NCBI RefSeq assembly: GCF_040712315.1 | Contig: NC_134013.1 | Location: forward strand, 40,536,501-40,600,500 | Direction: 5' to 3' | Source: Castanea sativa | Taxonomy: Eukaryota; Streptophyta; Magnoliopsida; Fagales; Fagaceae | Length of the DNA stretch: 64,000 nt | Shown: positions 37,124 through 48,149 of the stretch, one piece after another | How the letters are laid out: each line of letters begins with the position of its first letter | Position numbering within the stretch: the stretch's first letter is position 1 | The notes under the pieces: generated by a model | Database searches by the model: none | Told to the model about the DNA's origin: nothing | What the model saw: the letters and a program-made list of their open reading frames with translations, nothing else | Made by a program: the position numbers and the translations under genes

Positions 37124-39597
37124 ATGGGAAAGTTCAAGTGTCTAGTTGATACCGCCGCTGGGATGGAAGGCTTTAGAGCCAAGTATCATATTCCCAGCGA
37201 CGTATGTTTAGAATACTGCCCGGCGGAAGCCGTGGCCGGTTCTAGGAAGGCTGGAGAGGTTATCATCCCAATGGTAGCCTTCGTAGAAGGTGAGATGACC
37301 CTCCGAATGAAGCCTGTGACCAGGGAGTACCTCCGCAACCACCGGTTGTGTCCCGATCAGTGCGCCCCAAATGTTTTTAGAGTTTTGGGTAGCGTCGACG
37401 CTCTAAACGAGCAAATAGGTCTAAACCTCACCTGGCATGATGTCGTCTTTATGTACGAATGCCACAAACTCACTAGAGTAGGCTATTACATCAAATCCCG
37501 CTCCAGCGTAGTTAGGTTGATCTCCTGTTTGCCCAAGTCCAATAAAGGCATGAAGGATGACTACCTCATCGTCTCTGGCAACTGGCACGACGGCCCCCAC
37601 TGCCCAGTTGAGTAGGGAGTTCCAGGTGCGACACCTTAGGATTAAACTTCCCCTCCCATAACTCCCTAAATCATCTAGGAATGTGCATTTGCATTTACTT
37701 GAGCGTCTACCTTTAATTTATTATATGTTTTGCGCCTCTGACCATGTTTGTTTATTTGGATGTTTTTCTTTGCAGATAAACAAAACGTGCGTCCCCGCCT
37801 AAGCCACTGCAACGTTGTAGATTTGAATCGAGTGCTCCGCTCCGAAGTGTTCGTCAGCGCAGACTTACAACTTATGGCGGCTCATTTGATTCTGGGGTAC
37901 GATCCCATATCCTCGGACTTCCAGGCAATAGAGAACGCCATCATTGCCGGTGACCGGCGGCGTAGGAAGATTCACGTAGCCAGACTACATTTCCTGGCCG
38001 ACGACGACCTCCCTGACAGCCCTAACACCATACTGTACTTACAACCGATTGTTGCGGTCCCTCTAGCTACACACTCCCAGGCAACTGTTGTCCCAGAGGA
38101 GCAAGTGTCTTCGTTGAACACGTTGGACGAGGAGATCGATAGGTTCCAACTCGAGGACGTTCCACGACCTCGCGGAAGCCCGTTCGTTGTTCTTTCCGAC
38201 GAGGAAGAAGAAGCCGCCGAGGCCTCTGGGATCGCGGGTCTAGTGATGACGCGTCCGGACGCAGAGTTCTATTGAAGAAGAGATGGACGGGCTAAAGGAC
38301 CTATATGCCGATAGAGGCGCTGAGTGGCAAAGAAGGGAGCAAGAGGGTCCCGAGCTCCCCGCCTTGCTCACCCCTCCCGACCAAGCCAAAACCTCCACGC
38401 GCGCGATTCTAAGAAGAAAAGAAAAGTGGATGCCGAGGGGCCCGTGGCGAAAGCCAAGAAGGCCCGAAACGGCGGCCACCACCCCGGCCGACGGTAGAAG
38501 GCCGGACAAGGGCAAGGGGCGCGCCCGCTCGGTTGAAAGTGGGGAGATCGGGGATGTGGCGAGGTGCCGCGGCACCGGCCAGCTTGGTCTCGACTTGACG
38601 GCGGGCCGGCGCCCCAATTCCCTGCCACTCCGACGTGGGCGGCCCGACAAGGCCACGCCCACCACTTGGCCGAGGTGTTGGAGCGTCCTCTTGCTGCCCG
38701 AGGATATGGAATCCTTGGAGAAGATGGGCCGGCCGCTGTTCCTCGTTAAAAATGGGTTTAGCTCGGTAAGTTCTATCTTTAAACTTTATATTCTATATTT
38801 ATTTGTAAACACTTGTTGCATTTAACCTCCTAACATTTTTGCGGTCCATCCGAAGGTTTCGCGGCGAGAAGTTCGTGAAGGATTCTCGGAAGCGCGGCGG
38901 GATGGAGCAAGAGCTAAGACAAGGCGAGAAGGTCCCTAGACCGAGCCATAGCGAAAACGGGAGGCTCGTGTCACGGTGGCCGACTTGAAAAGAGAAAGGG
39001 ATGGTGACAAGTCCGGCTTGAAGACGATGGAGAGCCAAGTGGAGGGGCGGCGTAAGCTTCTCCGCCAAAGGATGACGAGCTTGCCCAAGTCCAACGAGGC
39101 ACGCTCGACTTGGAAAAGGAGCTTACGCGGGCGAAGGAGGAAGCTCGCGCCCACCGGCACACACGGAGGCCACGAAGAAGGCCGGTTATCGGGGAGGGGT
39201 GACTAGAACGCAAGAAGAGGCGCGGAGGCTTTTGCGGCCTTATGCGAAATCATCGACAAGTCTGAGTGGAGGCCATGAATGCGGCGGGGGTTCCTCGAGC
39301 TTAGGTGAGGAAGCCGAGAACATCTGGCTTCCCCTAGACATACGAAATTGTATGACCCTGCGTGCTGCCTCTCCGCCCTTCCTCTGTGGTGCAAGATCAT
39401 GTTCTGCTCCTACGAGAACTCCGAAGGTTCCCATAAAGAGAAGGACGAGTGCGGTGGTGCGGGAGCGGATCCAAAGCGTAGAGCCCCCATTCCTTCAACG
39501 GACAAAGGGAAACAAGCCTTGTCTACCTTTGAAGGTGGAATTGAAGAGTACTGAGGCTGGCAGTAGCTCCCTTCAAGACCCCCCTTCCCTAGTTTAA
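37124..39597 (+). pseudogene. Antisense ORF (aORF) of Tat-like element B, intron-containing, broken
   Basis: The ORF runs opposite to gag-pol, from the 3' LTR inwards. Exon 1 (37124-37625) encodes MGKFKCLVDTAAGMEGFRAK, GEVIIPMVAFVEGEMTLRM, VFRVLGSVDALNEQIGLNLT and SVVRLISCLPKSNKG. A GT-AG intron (37626-37775, 150 bp, phase 1) leads to exon 2, which starts DKQNVRPRLSHCNVVDLNRV. A TAG at 37613-37615 replaces the TGG of copy C. From about 38270 the frame is broken repeatedly; a second intron (about 38766-38843) lacks the A of its acceptor AG. The C-terminal part is charged and coil-like. The N-terminal region resembles the 'putative gypsy type transposon' domain (Transposase_28) by recall. Function unknown; such ORFs are known in Tat elements. 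Confidence 0.85.
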
Positions 39598-40019
39598 GGC
39601 CTAGTATAGGACTTTTCTGTACTCCCCTTCTTTGTATATAATTAATGAAGAAAATTTTTATTCAACTTTCGTTCACGTTGTCTTTGTTTTACCTTATTCT
39701 TTTTGTGCTTGCCATGAAAGTTTTCAGTAACAAGTAGTTAAAAGGGAAAACAGAATAAATAAGTATAACTTCACCATGCAAACAACTATGACTTCAAAAC
39801 AGCCACATAACTTAATTTAGATATCAAATAATGTCACAGTTAGACAACTAACATGACGGTTAAACCTTTGTAATCTGACATATTGCTTTCAGTAGGATGT
39901 AAGGTCTGAAGACCATTCCTTACAAAAATTTGTTTAACACTTAATGAATGGTGAGATAATGACTTCCATAAAACGGGTGATAAGAATAAGAATAGTGACA
40001 AGATATTAAGAACAGTGAC

Positions 40020-40740
40020 AAGGTTTGTAGTCCGAGGACTAGACTTAACCAAGTTTCTGTTTGATTTTTAAGAGTAGTATCTTCAAATGTTAATTGCCCC
40101 CAAAGTAGGAGGTCCGAGGACCCGGCATAACTAAGGTTCTGTTTAACAAATGACAAGACATCAATTTCCACAAGGTTTGTGGTCCGAGGACTACACTTAA
40201 CCAAGTTTTTGTTTGATTCTTAAGAGTAGTAACTTCAAATGTTAATTTCCCCAAAGTAGGAGGTCCGAGGACCCGGCATAACTAAGGTTCTATTTAACAA
40301 ATGACAAGACATCAATTTCCATAAGGTTTGTGGTCCGAGGACTACACTTAACCAAGTTTCTGTTTGATTCTTATGAGTAGTAACTTCAAATGTTAATTTC
40401 CCCAAAGTAGGAGGTCCGAGGACCCGGCATAACTAAGGTTCTGTTTAACAAATGACAAGACATCAATTTCCATAAGGTTTGTGGTCCGAGGACTACACTT
40501 AACCAAGTTTCTGTTTGATTCTTAAGAGTAGTAACTTCAAATGTTAATTTTCCCAAAGTAGGAGGTCTGAGGACCCGGCATAACTAAGGTTCTGTTTAAC
40601 AAATGACAAGACATCAATTTTCACAAGGTTTGTGGTCCGAGGACTACACTTAACCAAGTTTCTGTTTGATTCTTAAGAACAGTAACTTCAGATGCCAGAG
40701 ATACTTATAACTTTGAAATGTTAACCAACAAAAGCACGTT
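40020..40740 (-). repeat. 151-bp tandem array in the 3' untranslated region of element B
   Basis: Five copies begin at 40020, 40172, 40323, 40474 and 40625 (AAGGTTTGTGGTCCGAGGAC), period 151-152 bp. Each unit contains two diverged halves, each with a GGTCCGAGGAC core, so the array is a dimer-type higher-order repeat. The second half (GGAGGTCCGAGGACCCGGCA) corresponds to the 81-bp monomer of element A read on the element strand. Confidence 0.95.
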
Positions 40741-40743
40741 TTA

Positions 40744-43700
40744 TTAATAATAATACCTTCTAAGGTTATTTACATTCCACGGGCGTGGTACAATTCTTTC
40801 ATCTAGGTCTGCTAATCGATACGACCCTATACCTGCTACGGAAACAATGCGATAGGGGTCTTCCCAGTTGGGTCCTAGCTTACCCCAAGCTGGGTTCTTA
40901 GAAGTGCCTACAACTTTTCTTAGTACAAGATCACTAGGTGCAAGTGGCCTTAGCTTCACGTGGGCATCATATCCCCGTTTTAGCTTCTGTTGGTAATAAG
41001 CCATCTGGACCATAGCAGCCTCGCGCCGTTCCTCAATTAAATCAAGGCCTTTCTCCAAGAGTCCATCGTTATTCTCCGGGCTAAAAGAACTCGTCTTGAG
41101 AGTGGGAAAACCAGATTCTAAAGGTATCACTGCCTCGGCTCCATAAGTCATAGAGAATGGCGTTTCTCCCTTGGACCTGCGCAGTGTGGTCCGATACATC
41201 CACAAAACATGTGGGAGCTCTTCTACCCATCTGCCTTTCGCATCATCCAACCTTTTCTTGAGCCCACTGACTATGACCTTGTTAACGGCCTCGGCTTGCC
41301 CATTTCCCTGAGGATAAGCTGGGGTGGAGTATCTATTTATGATGCCCATATCACCTGATACTTTCTAAAAGCCTTACTGTCGAACTGAACGCCATTATCC
41401 GAGACGAGTGTGTGTGGTATACCGAATCTAGTAACGATGTTTTTCCAGACAAACTTCTTGGAGTCAACGTCTCTGATATTTGCTAAGGGTTCGGCTTCAA
41501 CCCATTTAGTGAAATAGTTTGTTCCCATAAGAAGCCATCTTTTGTTTCCTACAGCCCTCGGAAATGGCCCCACTATGTCCAATCCCCATTGTGCAAAAGG
41601 CCAAGGACTGGAGAGAGGGTTAAGTACCCCTCCAGGTTGATGAATATTTAGGGCGAACCTCTGGCATTGATCACATTTTCTGGCGTAGTCCTGAGCCTCT
41701 CTCTGCATATTGGGCCACCAATAACCCTGAGTCAGGGCCCTATGGGCTAAGGACCTTCCCCCAGTGTGGCTTCCATAAATCCCTTCATGCAGTTCTTCCA
41801 GAAGTGCTTCCGTTGATTCAGGGTGCACACACAACAAGTACGGTCCTGAGAAGGATCGTTTGTACAGTTTCTCATCCTCGGACAACCAAAAACGTGGCGC
41901 CTTTCGACGTATCTTATCTGCTTCAGACTTGTCTTCAGGAAGGATGTCATTCTTAAGAAAAGATATGACCAGGTCAATCCAACTAGGTCCAGGCCTTATT
42001 AGATGGACGCGGGCCGCCTTGGCGGGGGTAAGAGTTGGCTCTAGCAAATCCTCCACAAGGATAATCCTGGGCAAACCCTGAGCCGAGGACGTTGCTAACG
42101 TAGCCAAAGAATCGGCATGGGTGTTCCCACTTCTAGAGATGTGAGCTAAGACAAAGGAGTCAAATTCTACTTGCTGACGCTTGACCTGGGCCAAGTATTC
42201 CTGCATTCTTGGGTCCCTAGCCTCCATGGTCCCCGTGACCTAGCCGACCACTAACTGAGAGTCCGAGAACGCGTGGACTTCCTTTCCACCCATCTTATGT
42301 ACCATGTTCATGCCCACCAAGACTGCTTTATACTCGGCTTCATTATTAGTAGCCGAGAATGACAGCCTTAGAGATTTTTTGAAGATAATTCCCTCAGGGG
42401 ATATCAGAACAAGTCCGACACCGAGACCTACTCGATTAGTGCCCCATCACATTACATTTTCCAAGTCAAAGGCCTACGTGTGATCACACCAAGCTGATTT
42501 TCCATCCACGTGTGCTTCTTCTAGAGTTTCTTCTAGCAATGGTTCGATAAACTGCGCACCAAGTCGGCGAGGACACTGGCCCTTCACCGAGGTGCGAGGC
42601 TTATATTTAACGTCAAAAGCTCCTAAAATGGTTCCCACTTTGCCACCTACCGGAGTAGTCGGCGGCTGCGTAACACTGCCTTGAGAGGCAATTGGGTCAG
42701 AACCACTACAGTGTGAGACTGAAAATAATGAGGAAGCTTGCGCGTGGCGTGAACTATGGCCAGAAGCGCTTTCTCCAAGAGCAGATAGCGCACCTCGGCC
42801 TCATTCAAAGACTTACTAACATAGTAGACCGGTCTTTGCACCCCGCTTTCATTCCTTATAAGGACCAGACTAACCGTGTGGACGGCCACTGTCAGATAAG
42901 CAAACAAGACCTCGTCCGCCTCGGGGCGAGACAAGATGGGTGGCCGAGAAAGATATTTCTTAAGCTGCTGGAAAGCTAATACGCAGTCCTTGGTCCATTG
43001 AAACCCTTTCCACTAATTCAACAATTGGAAGAAAGGACGGCATCGGTCAGCTGACCGAGAGATAAGTCTATTCAATGCAGCAATCATTCCGGTCAATTTC
43101 TGGATCTCTTTTGGGTTCCGAGGCGGCTGCAAATCCTGAATAGCCTTGACCTGTGCTGGGTTCACCTCTATGCCTCTGTGAGTAATCATGTATCCCAAAA
43201 AATTTCCGGACCCCACGCCAAAAGAGCACTTTGAGGCGTTAAGGCGCAGCTTGTACTTTCTTAGCACCTGGAAGGTGTCGGCTAGGTCTTTGACGTGTGA
43301 ATGTATTATTTTGCTCTTCACCACCATATCATCTACATACACCTCAATGGTTTTCCCTAATTGCTGTTCGAACATCCTGGTCATCATTCTTTGGTAAGTA
43401 GCCCCATCATTTTTCAACCTAAATGGCATGACCTTATAGTAGTAGTTCCCCGTTGGAGTAATGAAAGCAGTCTTCTCTTGATCCTCCAACGCCAAGGGAA
43501 TCTAATGGTAACCTTGGAAGGCATCCAAAAAACTCATCCGAGGATGTCCAACAGTGGCATCCACCAGTTGATCAATACGCGGCATTGGGAACGAATCCTT
43601 GGGGCAGGCCTTGTTCAAATCTGTGAAGTCCACACATACTCTCCACGTTCCATTCTTCTTTTTTACCACAACCGTATGCGCCAACCATTCGGGGTAGAAA

Positions 43701-44600
43701 ATTTCTTTAATAGCCCCGGCCCTTTTGAGTTTGAGCACCTCTTTCTTCACAGCCTCGGAATGTTCTTTGGAAGAACGACGAGGTGGCTGCCTTCTCGGGA
43801 CAATAGCTGGGTTGACGTTTAAACGATGACAAATGAAGCTCGGATCCACACCTGGAGCCTCATAAGGGTCCCACGCAAAAACATCGATATTGTCCTTCAG
43901 AAATTTCAACAACTCCACTTCTCCTGGTGCGGCAAGCGTATGCCGACTTGGAAGAACCTCTCTGGATCATCGGCTATCAAAAACTTCTCTAACTCCTCAC
44001 AGTGAGCCTCCTCTCCTATCACCACTACAGGTGCATCAGGAACTGTTAATTGCTATGATTCTTGGATGGGCAAAGGCGATGACTCGGCTTACTGTCGATG
44101 AAGCAACGCTTGCGGCCGATATGCATTGCCGAGCCACCTTGGGTGTGCCAGGGATTTCCTCGACATATTCCCCGAGAGGAACTTAACCTTAACATGTAAG
44201 GTAGAGGAAACGGCCCCAGAGCGTGCAGCCATGGCACTGGCGAGGATGGGCGTATATGGGGAGTAGGCGTCGACCACAATGAAATCCACCTCCTTCGTTT
44301 TTCGAGCCGGATTGAACGGGCAAACGGATACGCCGCCCGGCATGACGGCTCTTCCTTCAAAACTTATAAGCGGTGAATCATAAGGAGTGAGATCCTCCGG
44401 CTTCAACCTTAGCCTTAAACAAATCGAGGGTACATGATGTACGCATTTGCCACGATCTATCATCACCCTCCTTACATCATAATTCCCTATCCTTAGGGTG
44501 ACTACAAGAGCATCGTCATGGGGTTGGATAGTCCCAACCTTATCATCCTCGAAAAATCCCAAGACGGGAAAATTCAGCTTCACCCTCTTTGCTCGCAACC
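40744..44600 (-). pseudogene. Ty3/gypsy pol pseudogene: protease, RT, RNase H, second RNase H, integrase
   Basis: In order on the minus strand: protease-like segment (44089-44598; RRVMIDRGKCVHHV holds D-x-G in place of the usual DSG/DTG); reverse transcriptase (43013-43918) with SFLDAFQGYH and the catalytic YVDDMVVKS; RNase H (42647-42934, PVYYVSKSLNEAEVRY); a second archaeal-type RNase H (about 42240-42480, LSFSATNNEAEYKAVLVGM and AFSDSQLVVG); integrase (40744-42227) with the HHCC finger, WGLDIVGPFP, LVSDNGVQFDS and NGQAEAVNK, and a C-terminal LRPLAPSDLVLRKV motif. In-frame stops occur at 43502 and 43010 and before 42236, and frameshifts near 44150, 42650 and 41345. The product would copy element RNA and insert the DNA, but this copy cannot. 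Confidence 0.93.
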
Positions 44601-44692
44601 TGACTCCTCGGCCTGAGGATGTGAAACTGCCATCACCCTGGTGGGACCCGAGCCTGTCCTGCCAGGTGCAGCAAAAATAACATTAATTATTC

Positions 44693-46066
44693 CTAACGCC
44701 GGCCGAGATGAATTATTCCTCTGGTTGTTTGAGCCGGATTTGGCCTGCCTTCGCTAGGTTGGCACAAGTCTTCGCTTCGGTTTTCCTTCAACGACAAAGT
44801 TTGCTCCAAGTGGTTCCAAAGGGTACGACAGTTCTCGGTAGTGTGACCCACATCCTGATGGTACTGACAAAAAAGGTTCTGATTCCTCTTTGCAGGGTCT
44901 CCTGCCATCTTACTAGGCCATCTGAAGAAGGGCTCCTTACGAACTTTCTTCAGCAATTGATGTACTGGTTCTCGGAACACAGTGTTCACGGCCTGAGGCG
45001 CTACCGAGCCGGACTGCCCAACGTAATCTCGCCTCGGCTTGTTGTTGTGGTACCTGTTCAACCTGAAATCCCTTCTCTCCTGCGGGATAACCTTCTCCTT
45101 ACCCTTTCCTTGCTGTTGGTCTTCCTCCACCCTCTTGTACTCGTCAATACGGTCCATGAGGCGACGTACGCTACGGACGGGTTTTTTGGTCAAAGACTTT
45201 CTCAAGTCGTGATTAGTAGGAAGACCTACTTTAAAGGTATTGAGCGCCACCTCATCAAAATCACCATCTATTTCATTAAACATCTCCTAGTAACGGTCGG
45301 AGTATGCTTTCAACGTCTCTCCTTCCCTCATGGTCATGGATAACAGTGAATCCAATGGCCGAGGTACTCTGCTACACGTAATGAACCGCGAAGCGAATAC
45401 TCTAGTGAGCTCCCCAAAAGAACCTATAGACCCCGATTTAAGGCCGTTGAACCACCTCATAGCAACAGGTCCCAAGCTATAGGGGAAAACTTTACACATC
45501 AGAGCCTCGTTATGAGAGTGCACCGCCATCCTCTGGTTAAAGTGACTCACGTGCTCCACCGGATCAGTCCGGCCATTGTAGATGGTGAAGGTAGGGCACA
45601 GGTGAATCTCACGGGAAGCTTCCCTTTCTCAATCCTCCGCGAAAATGGAGATTTGGAGAGTTGGTGCAACGCCCAGGCTCATAGCATCGTTCCCCTGGCC
45701 CCCAGAAGGAAGCTTCTTCGTGCGAGGCGGTTGGTCGTCCTCCTCACAAGAGGACATTGCGCTGGGGGGTGAGTATGACCTTGAGCTGTAACCACCTCCC
45801 CGGGCTTCCTCTGAAGAAGGATCAGATGAGGACGGTGAAGGCTTACGTCTGGCACGGCGTAGTTTTCTTTTCAGACGACCAATCTCCCTCTACATGGCCT
45901 TAGCACCCTCCTCGTGGGTAGTGCTACCCCCGCCCTGAGTATGGCTAGCCCCGGGGTATTCTGTATGGACACTTCCCTCACGATCCCTTCGACGCTCAAG
46001 ACGCTCGAAAAGATCCTCCGGTTGTGATCCCTGTGATTCTACATGGTCAGAACCTAGGCCTGCCAT
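44693..46066 (-). pseudogene. Ty3/gypsy gag pseudogene
   Basis: One frame of 458 codons runs from ATG at 46066 (MAGLGSDHVESQGSQPEDLF) to the stop at 44693. It is interrupted by TAG at 45890-45892, TGA at 45629-45631 and TAG at 45287-45289. The capsid part reads TIYNGRTDPVEHVSHFNQRM, KVFPYSLGPVAMRWFNGL and LLSMTMREGETLKAYSDRY. A C-x2-H-x4-H-x4-C zinc knuckle variant (CQYHQDVGHTTENC) is near the C-terminus. Gag would form the particle and bind RNA. A Ser/Arg-rich, acidic linker follows the N-terminus. Confidence 0.92.
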
Positions 46067-46087
46067 GGTATCCTAACCTTTTCTAGA

Positions 46088-46111
46088 CTAGACTTCCCAC
46101 AGACGGTGCCA
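46088..46111 (-). promoter_or_regulatory. Primer binding site of element B
   Basis: After the 5' LTR end (CTTACA) and two bases, the minus strand reads TTGGCACCGTCTGTGGGAAG. This is a typical Ty3 primer site; I could not assign the tRNA with certainty. Confidence 0.75.
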
Positions 46112-46113
46112 AT

Positions 46114-46838
46114 TGTAAGTGCACAATTGCACCTGGACCCAAAGAAGATTATGGGCTCAGGCCCAATGAGCCTTAAACAATAAAATTTGTAGAGTGTGGG
46201 CTCGAAATCTAGGTTAGAGGTACTGAGAACTTGACAACAGTCTGAGAGTTACAAACACTTATGAATAACAATTGTTAATTGCAAATAGGCCTCCTCGGAC
46301 GTGAGCCGAGGACCAACTCTGTATTATTTCTCTTTCTTTCTTACAAGTTACAATCCTTAACTTCTTTTCTTTTTCTTTAGAGAGAGAGAAAGAGTGAGCG
46401 AGAGAAAGATCCCCCTCTCTCTTTTGCCTTCCTCCCCCTTAAATACCCATTTTTCTGATACTTTTTGGGACACTGACTAGAAGTTTCTGCCCTACTGTTC
46501 AGGGGTCACTTCCCCATTAATGCGGCCAGGGAGGTAGATGCAGAGTCTTTAATGCGGAGGTGGCAGCCTTTGCTCTTGATATTTTCCTTAACACTAGGGC
46601 ATCAAGAAGGTTCAGGGTTTCCCCTCTTTAACCATTGGTCTTTCCAGAGTTGTGCTTTGACCTTTATAATGAAGCTTTGAGCTCTCTTGGGCCTGTCCGA
46701 GGAGAATCTTATCCTCGGCTGCATCCTCAGACCCTCGGCGTATGGGCCAATTTGTAGAGTTTAATTCTGGAGCAGGTCGGTCCTCCATGCTACAGTCTAA
46801 AGGCCCATGTGCCCACATTGGTCCTTTTACTCCCCACA
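46114..46838 (-). repeat. 5' LTR of element B (725 bp)
   Basis: Plus-strand limits TGTAAGTGCAC and CTCCCCACA. It retains CAG/CTG triplets throughout and is a good reference for the altered patch in the partner LTR. A GA-rich block at 46380-46410 and a TTAAATACCC TATA-like sequence near 46439 lie within it. Confidence 0.95.
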
Positions 46839-47159
46839 GGTAGATAGCTAACCCGAATCCCTTGGCACAGGGGAATTTCCTTGTAAAGAGAAGGGTCCCA
46901 AGATACTTGAGATCACCTTTCCATATATAAGAGATCTGATTGTGTGGTAGGGCATTTGGTCGTGATGTGCAAGTAATTTCTATGTAAGGATGTGTGAGTG
47001 AGCCCCATGTAAGCCCCATGAAAACCCTAGGGGATGGGTCGTCAGGATCGAGTATTGCCTAATCTGTTGGACCATGGGCTGGTCATCCCTTTCGGGGTTG
47101 GTCGTCCCTTTTGGGGTTGATCTTCCCTTTTGAGGATTGGTAAAAAATTGTCCTCATCA

Positions 47160-47666
47160 GGAGCAAACTTATCTTGGAGACAAACCATGGAGAACTATGA
47201 GAGATAGTAGGAAGAGGGTAGGAATTGAGAGAAACTAGTGGGTTTGAGATTTGAGTTGAGTTGAGTTTGCATGGGTTTAAGATTTGATTTAATTAAGGGT
47301 GAGTGGCGGAACATGATTGGGTAGTGAACACTAGGACGACGGTGGCTGTCGTTTACGGACCACATGGCATTTGTATATGAGTTTGTCAAGCCCTAGGAAT
47401 TTTATTAAAGCGTGGTAAACTGGTAATGCAGAGTTTTCCTTCGTTTTCAAACATTACTCTTTTTTTTTTTCTTTTTTCTTTTTCTAAAATAAAACCTTAT
47501 TTTTTAAATAATAAAAAATCTCATTAGTACTCATTATGTGTATATTTTGTACGAAAATGCAAAAGCATGAATTATGACATTTCATGTATTTTTTTTGAAA
47601 AAAATATTTATGACTGGGATATAAAAAGAGAAGAAACTTGATGGTCTAATTTTTATCAAAAGAAAA
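47160..47666. other. Flank of element D, no gene
   Basis: Includes a (GAGTT)n-like stretch near 47252-47268 and AT-rich sequence. No continuation of the Copia fragment from 35012 is recognisable here. Confidence 0.45.
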
Positions 47667-48000
47667 ATGGTAAATTTCGTATTTGGTTTCTATTCTTTAT
47701 AATATATTTTTTCTCTAACTTTTTAATTATGTCAACATGGTCCATAACTTTTTAGTATCGCGCAAATTTAGTTTCTGCCGTTATCTCTTAGATGAAAATT
47801 GCAAACATGGCTAATGGGTAAAATAAAAAAATTAATTTCCGTTGATGTGACAATAGATTAATTTTTTATTTTGGTTGTTTGCCATATCAACAAATTTCCA
47901 TCCAATAGATAATATAGGGACTAAATTGACATGATACTGAAAGGTTAATGATTAAATTGAAATATAATGTAAAGAATAAGGACTAGATACGTAGTTTTCC
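47667..48000. mobile_element. Mutator-like TIR element (MULE-MITE), 334 bp
   Basis: The arms pair over about 90 bp with mismatches: GGTAAATTTCGTATTTGG and TATTCTTTATAATATATT on the left against the complement of CTAGATACGTAGTTTTCC and AATATAATGTAAAGAATA on the right. AAAAGAAAA flanks both ends (47658-47666 and 48001-48009), a 9-bp duplication, though low in complexity. Confidence 0.75.
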
Positions 48001-48149
48001 AAAAGAAAACTAAAACATAACGAAAGTTGCACCTTAATTAAAAACGGCTAAAGCTATTTCACTTCTTTTTGCCATATACTGCAAGACATGAACACGTTCA
48101 ATGCTACCCATAGTTCAACATGCAAAATAAAGTATTTCAAAAAATGCAT

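Larger units (their letters stand above)
35896..46838 (-). mobile_element. Complete Tat-like Ty3/gypsy LTR retrotransposon B (10.9 kb)
   Basis: Two LTRs in direct orientation (35896-36616 and 46114-46838) are flanked by the 5-bp target duplication GGTAG (35891-35895 and 46839-46843). In element order on the minus strand: 5' LTR, primer binding site, gag, protease, reverse transcriptase, RNase H, second RNase H, integrase, 151-bp tandem array, antisense ORF, polypurine-like tract, 3' LTR. The second, archaeal-type RNase H and the antisense ORF are marks of the Tat lineage. Outside two CAG/CTG-depleted patches the LTRs differ at only a few sites, all transitions seen by eye, so insertion was fairly recent. 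Nonsense codons and frameshifts in every coding region make it non-autonomous now. Confidence 0.95.
35667..47159 (-). mobile_element. 5' LTR of Ty3/gypsy element D, split by element B
   Basis: Two pieces, 35667-35895 and 46839-47159, join across element B to form an LTR of about 545 bp once one GGTAG is removed. On its own strand it starts TGATGAGGACAATTTT and ends GTGCATCATCA, with mirrored ends TGATGA/TCATCA. Only its 5' LTR, primer site and the start of gag are left; the rest of D was lost at the Copia junction near 35012. Confidence 0.8.

Noticed and set aside
38240..39434. Several long minus-strand ORFs opposite the antisense ORF of element B
   Set aside because: They are Arg/Pro/Ser-rich mirror frames of GC-rich coding sequence and have no family similarity.
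44708..45343. 211-codon plus-strand ORF opposite gag of element B
   Set aside because: The minus strand encodes clear gag with zinc knuckle; the plus frame is a shadow.
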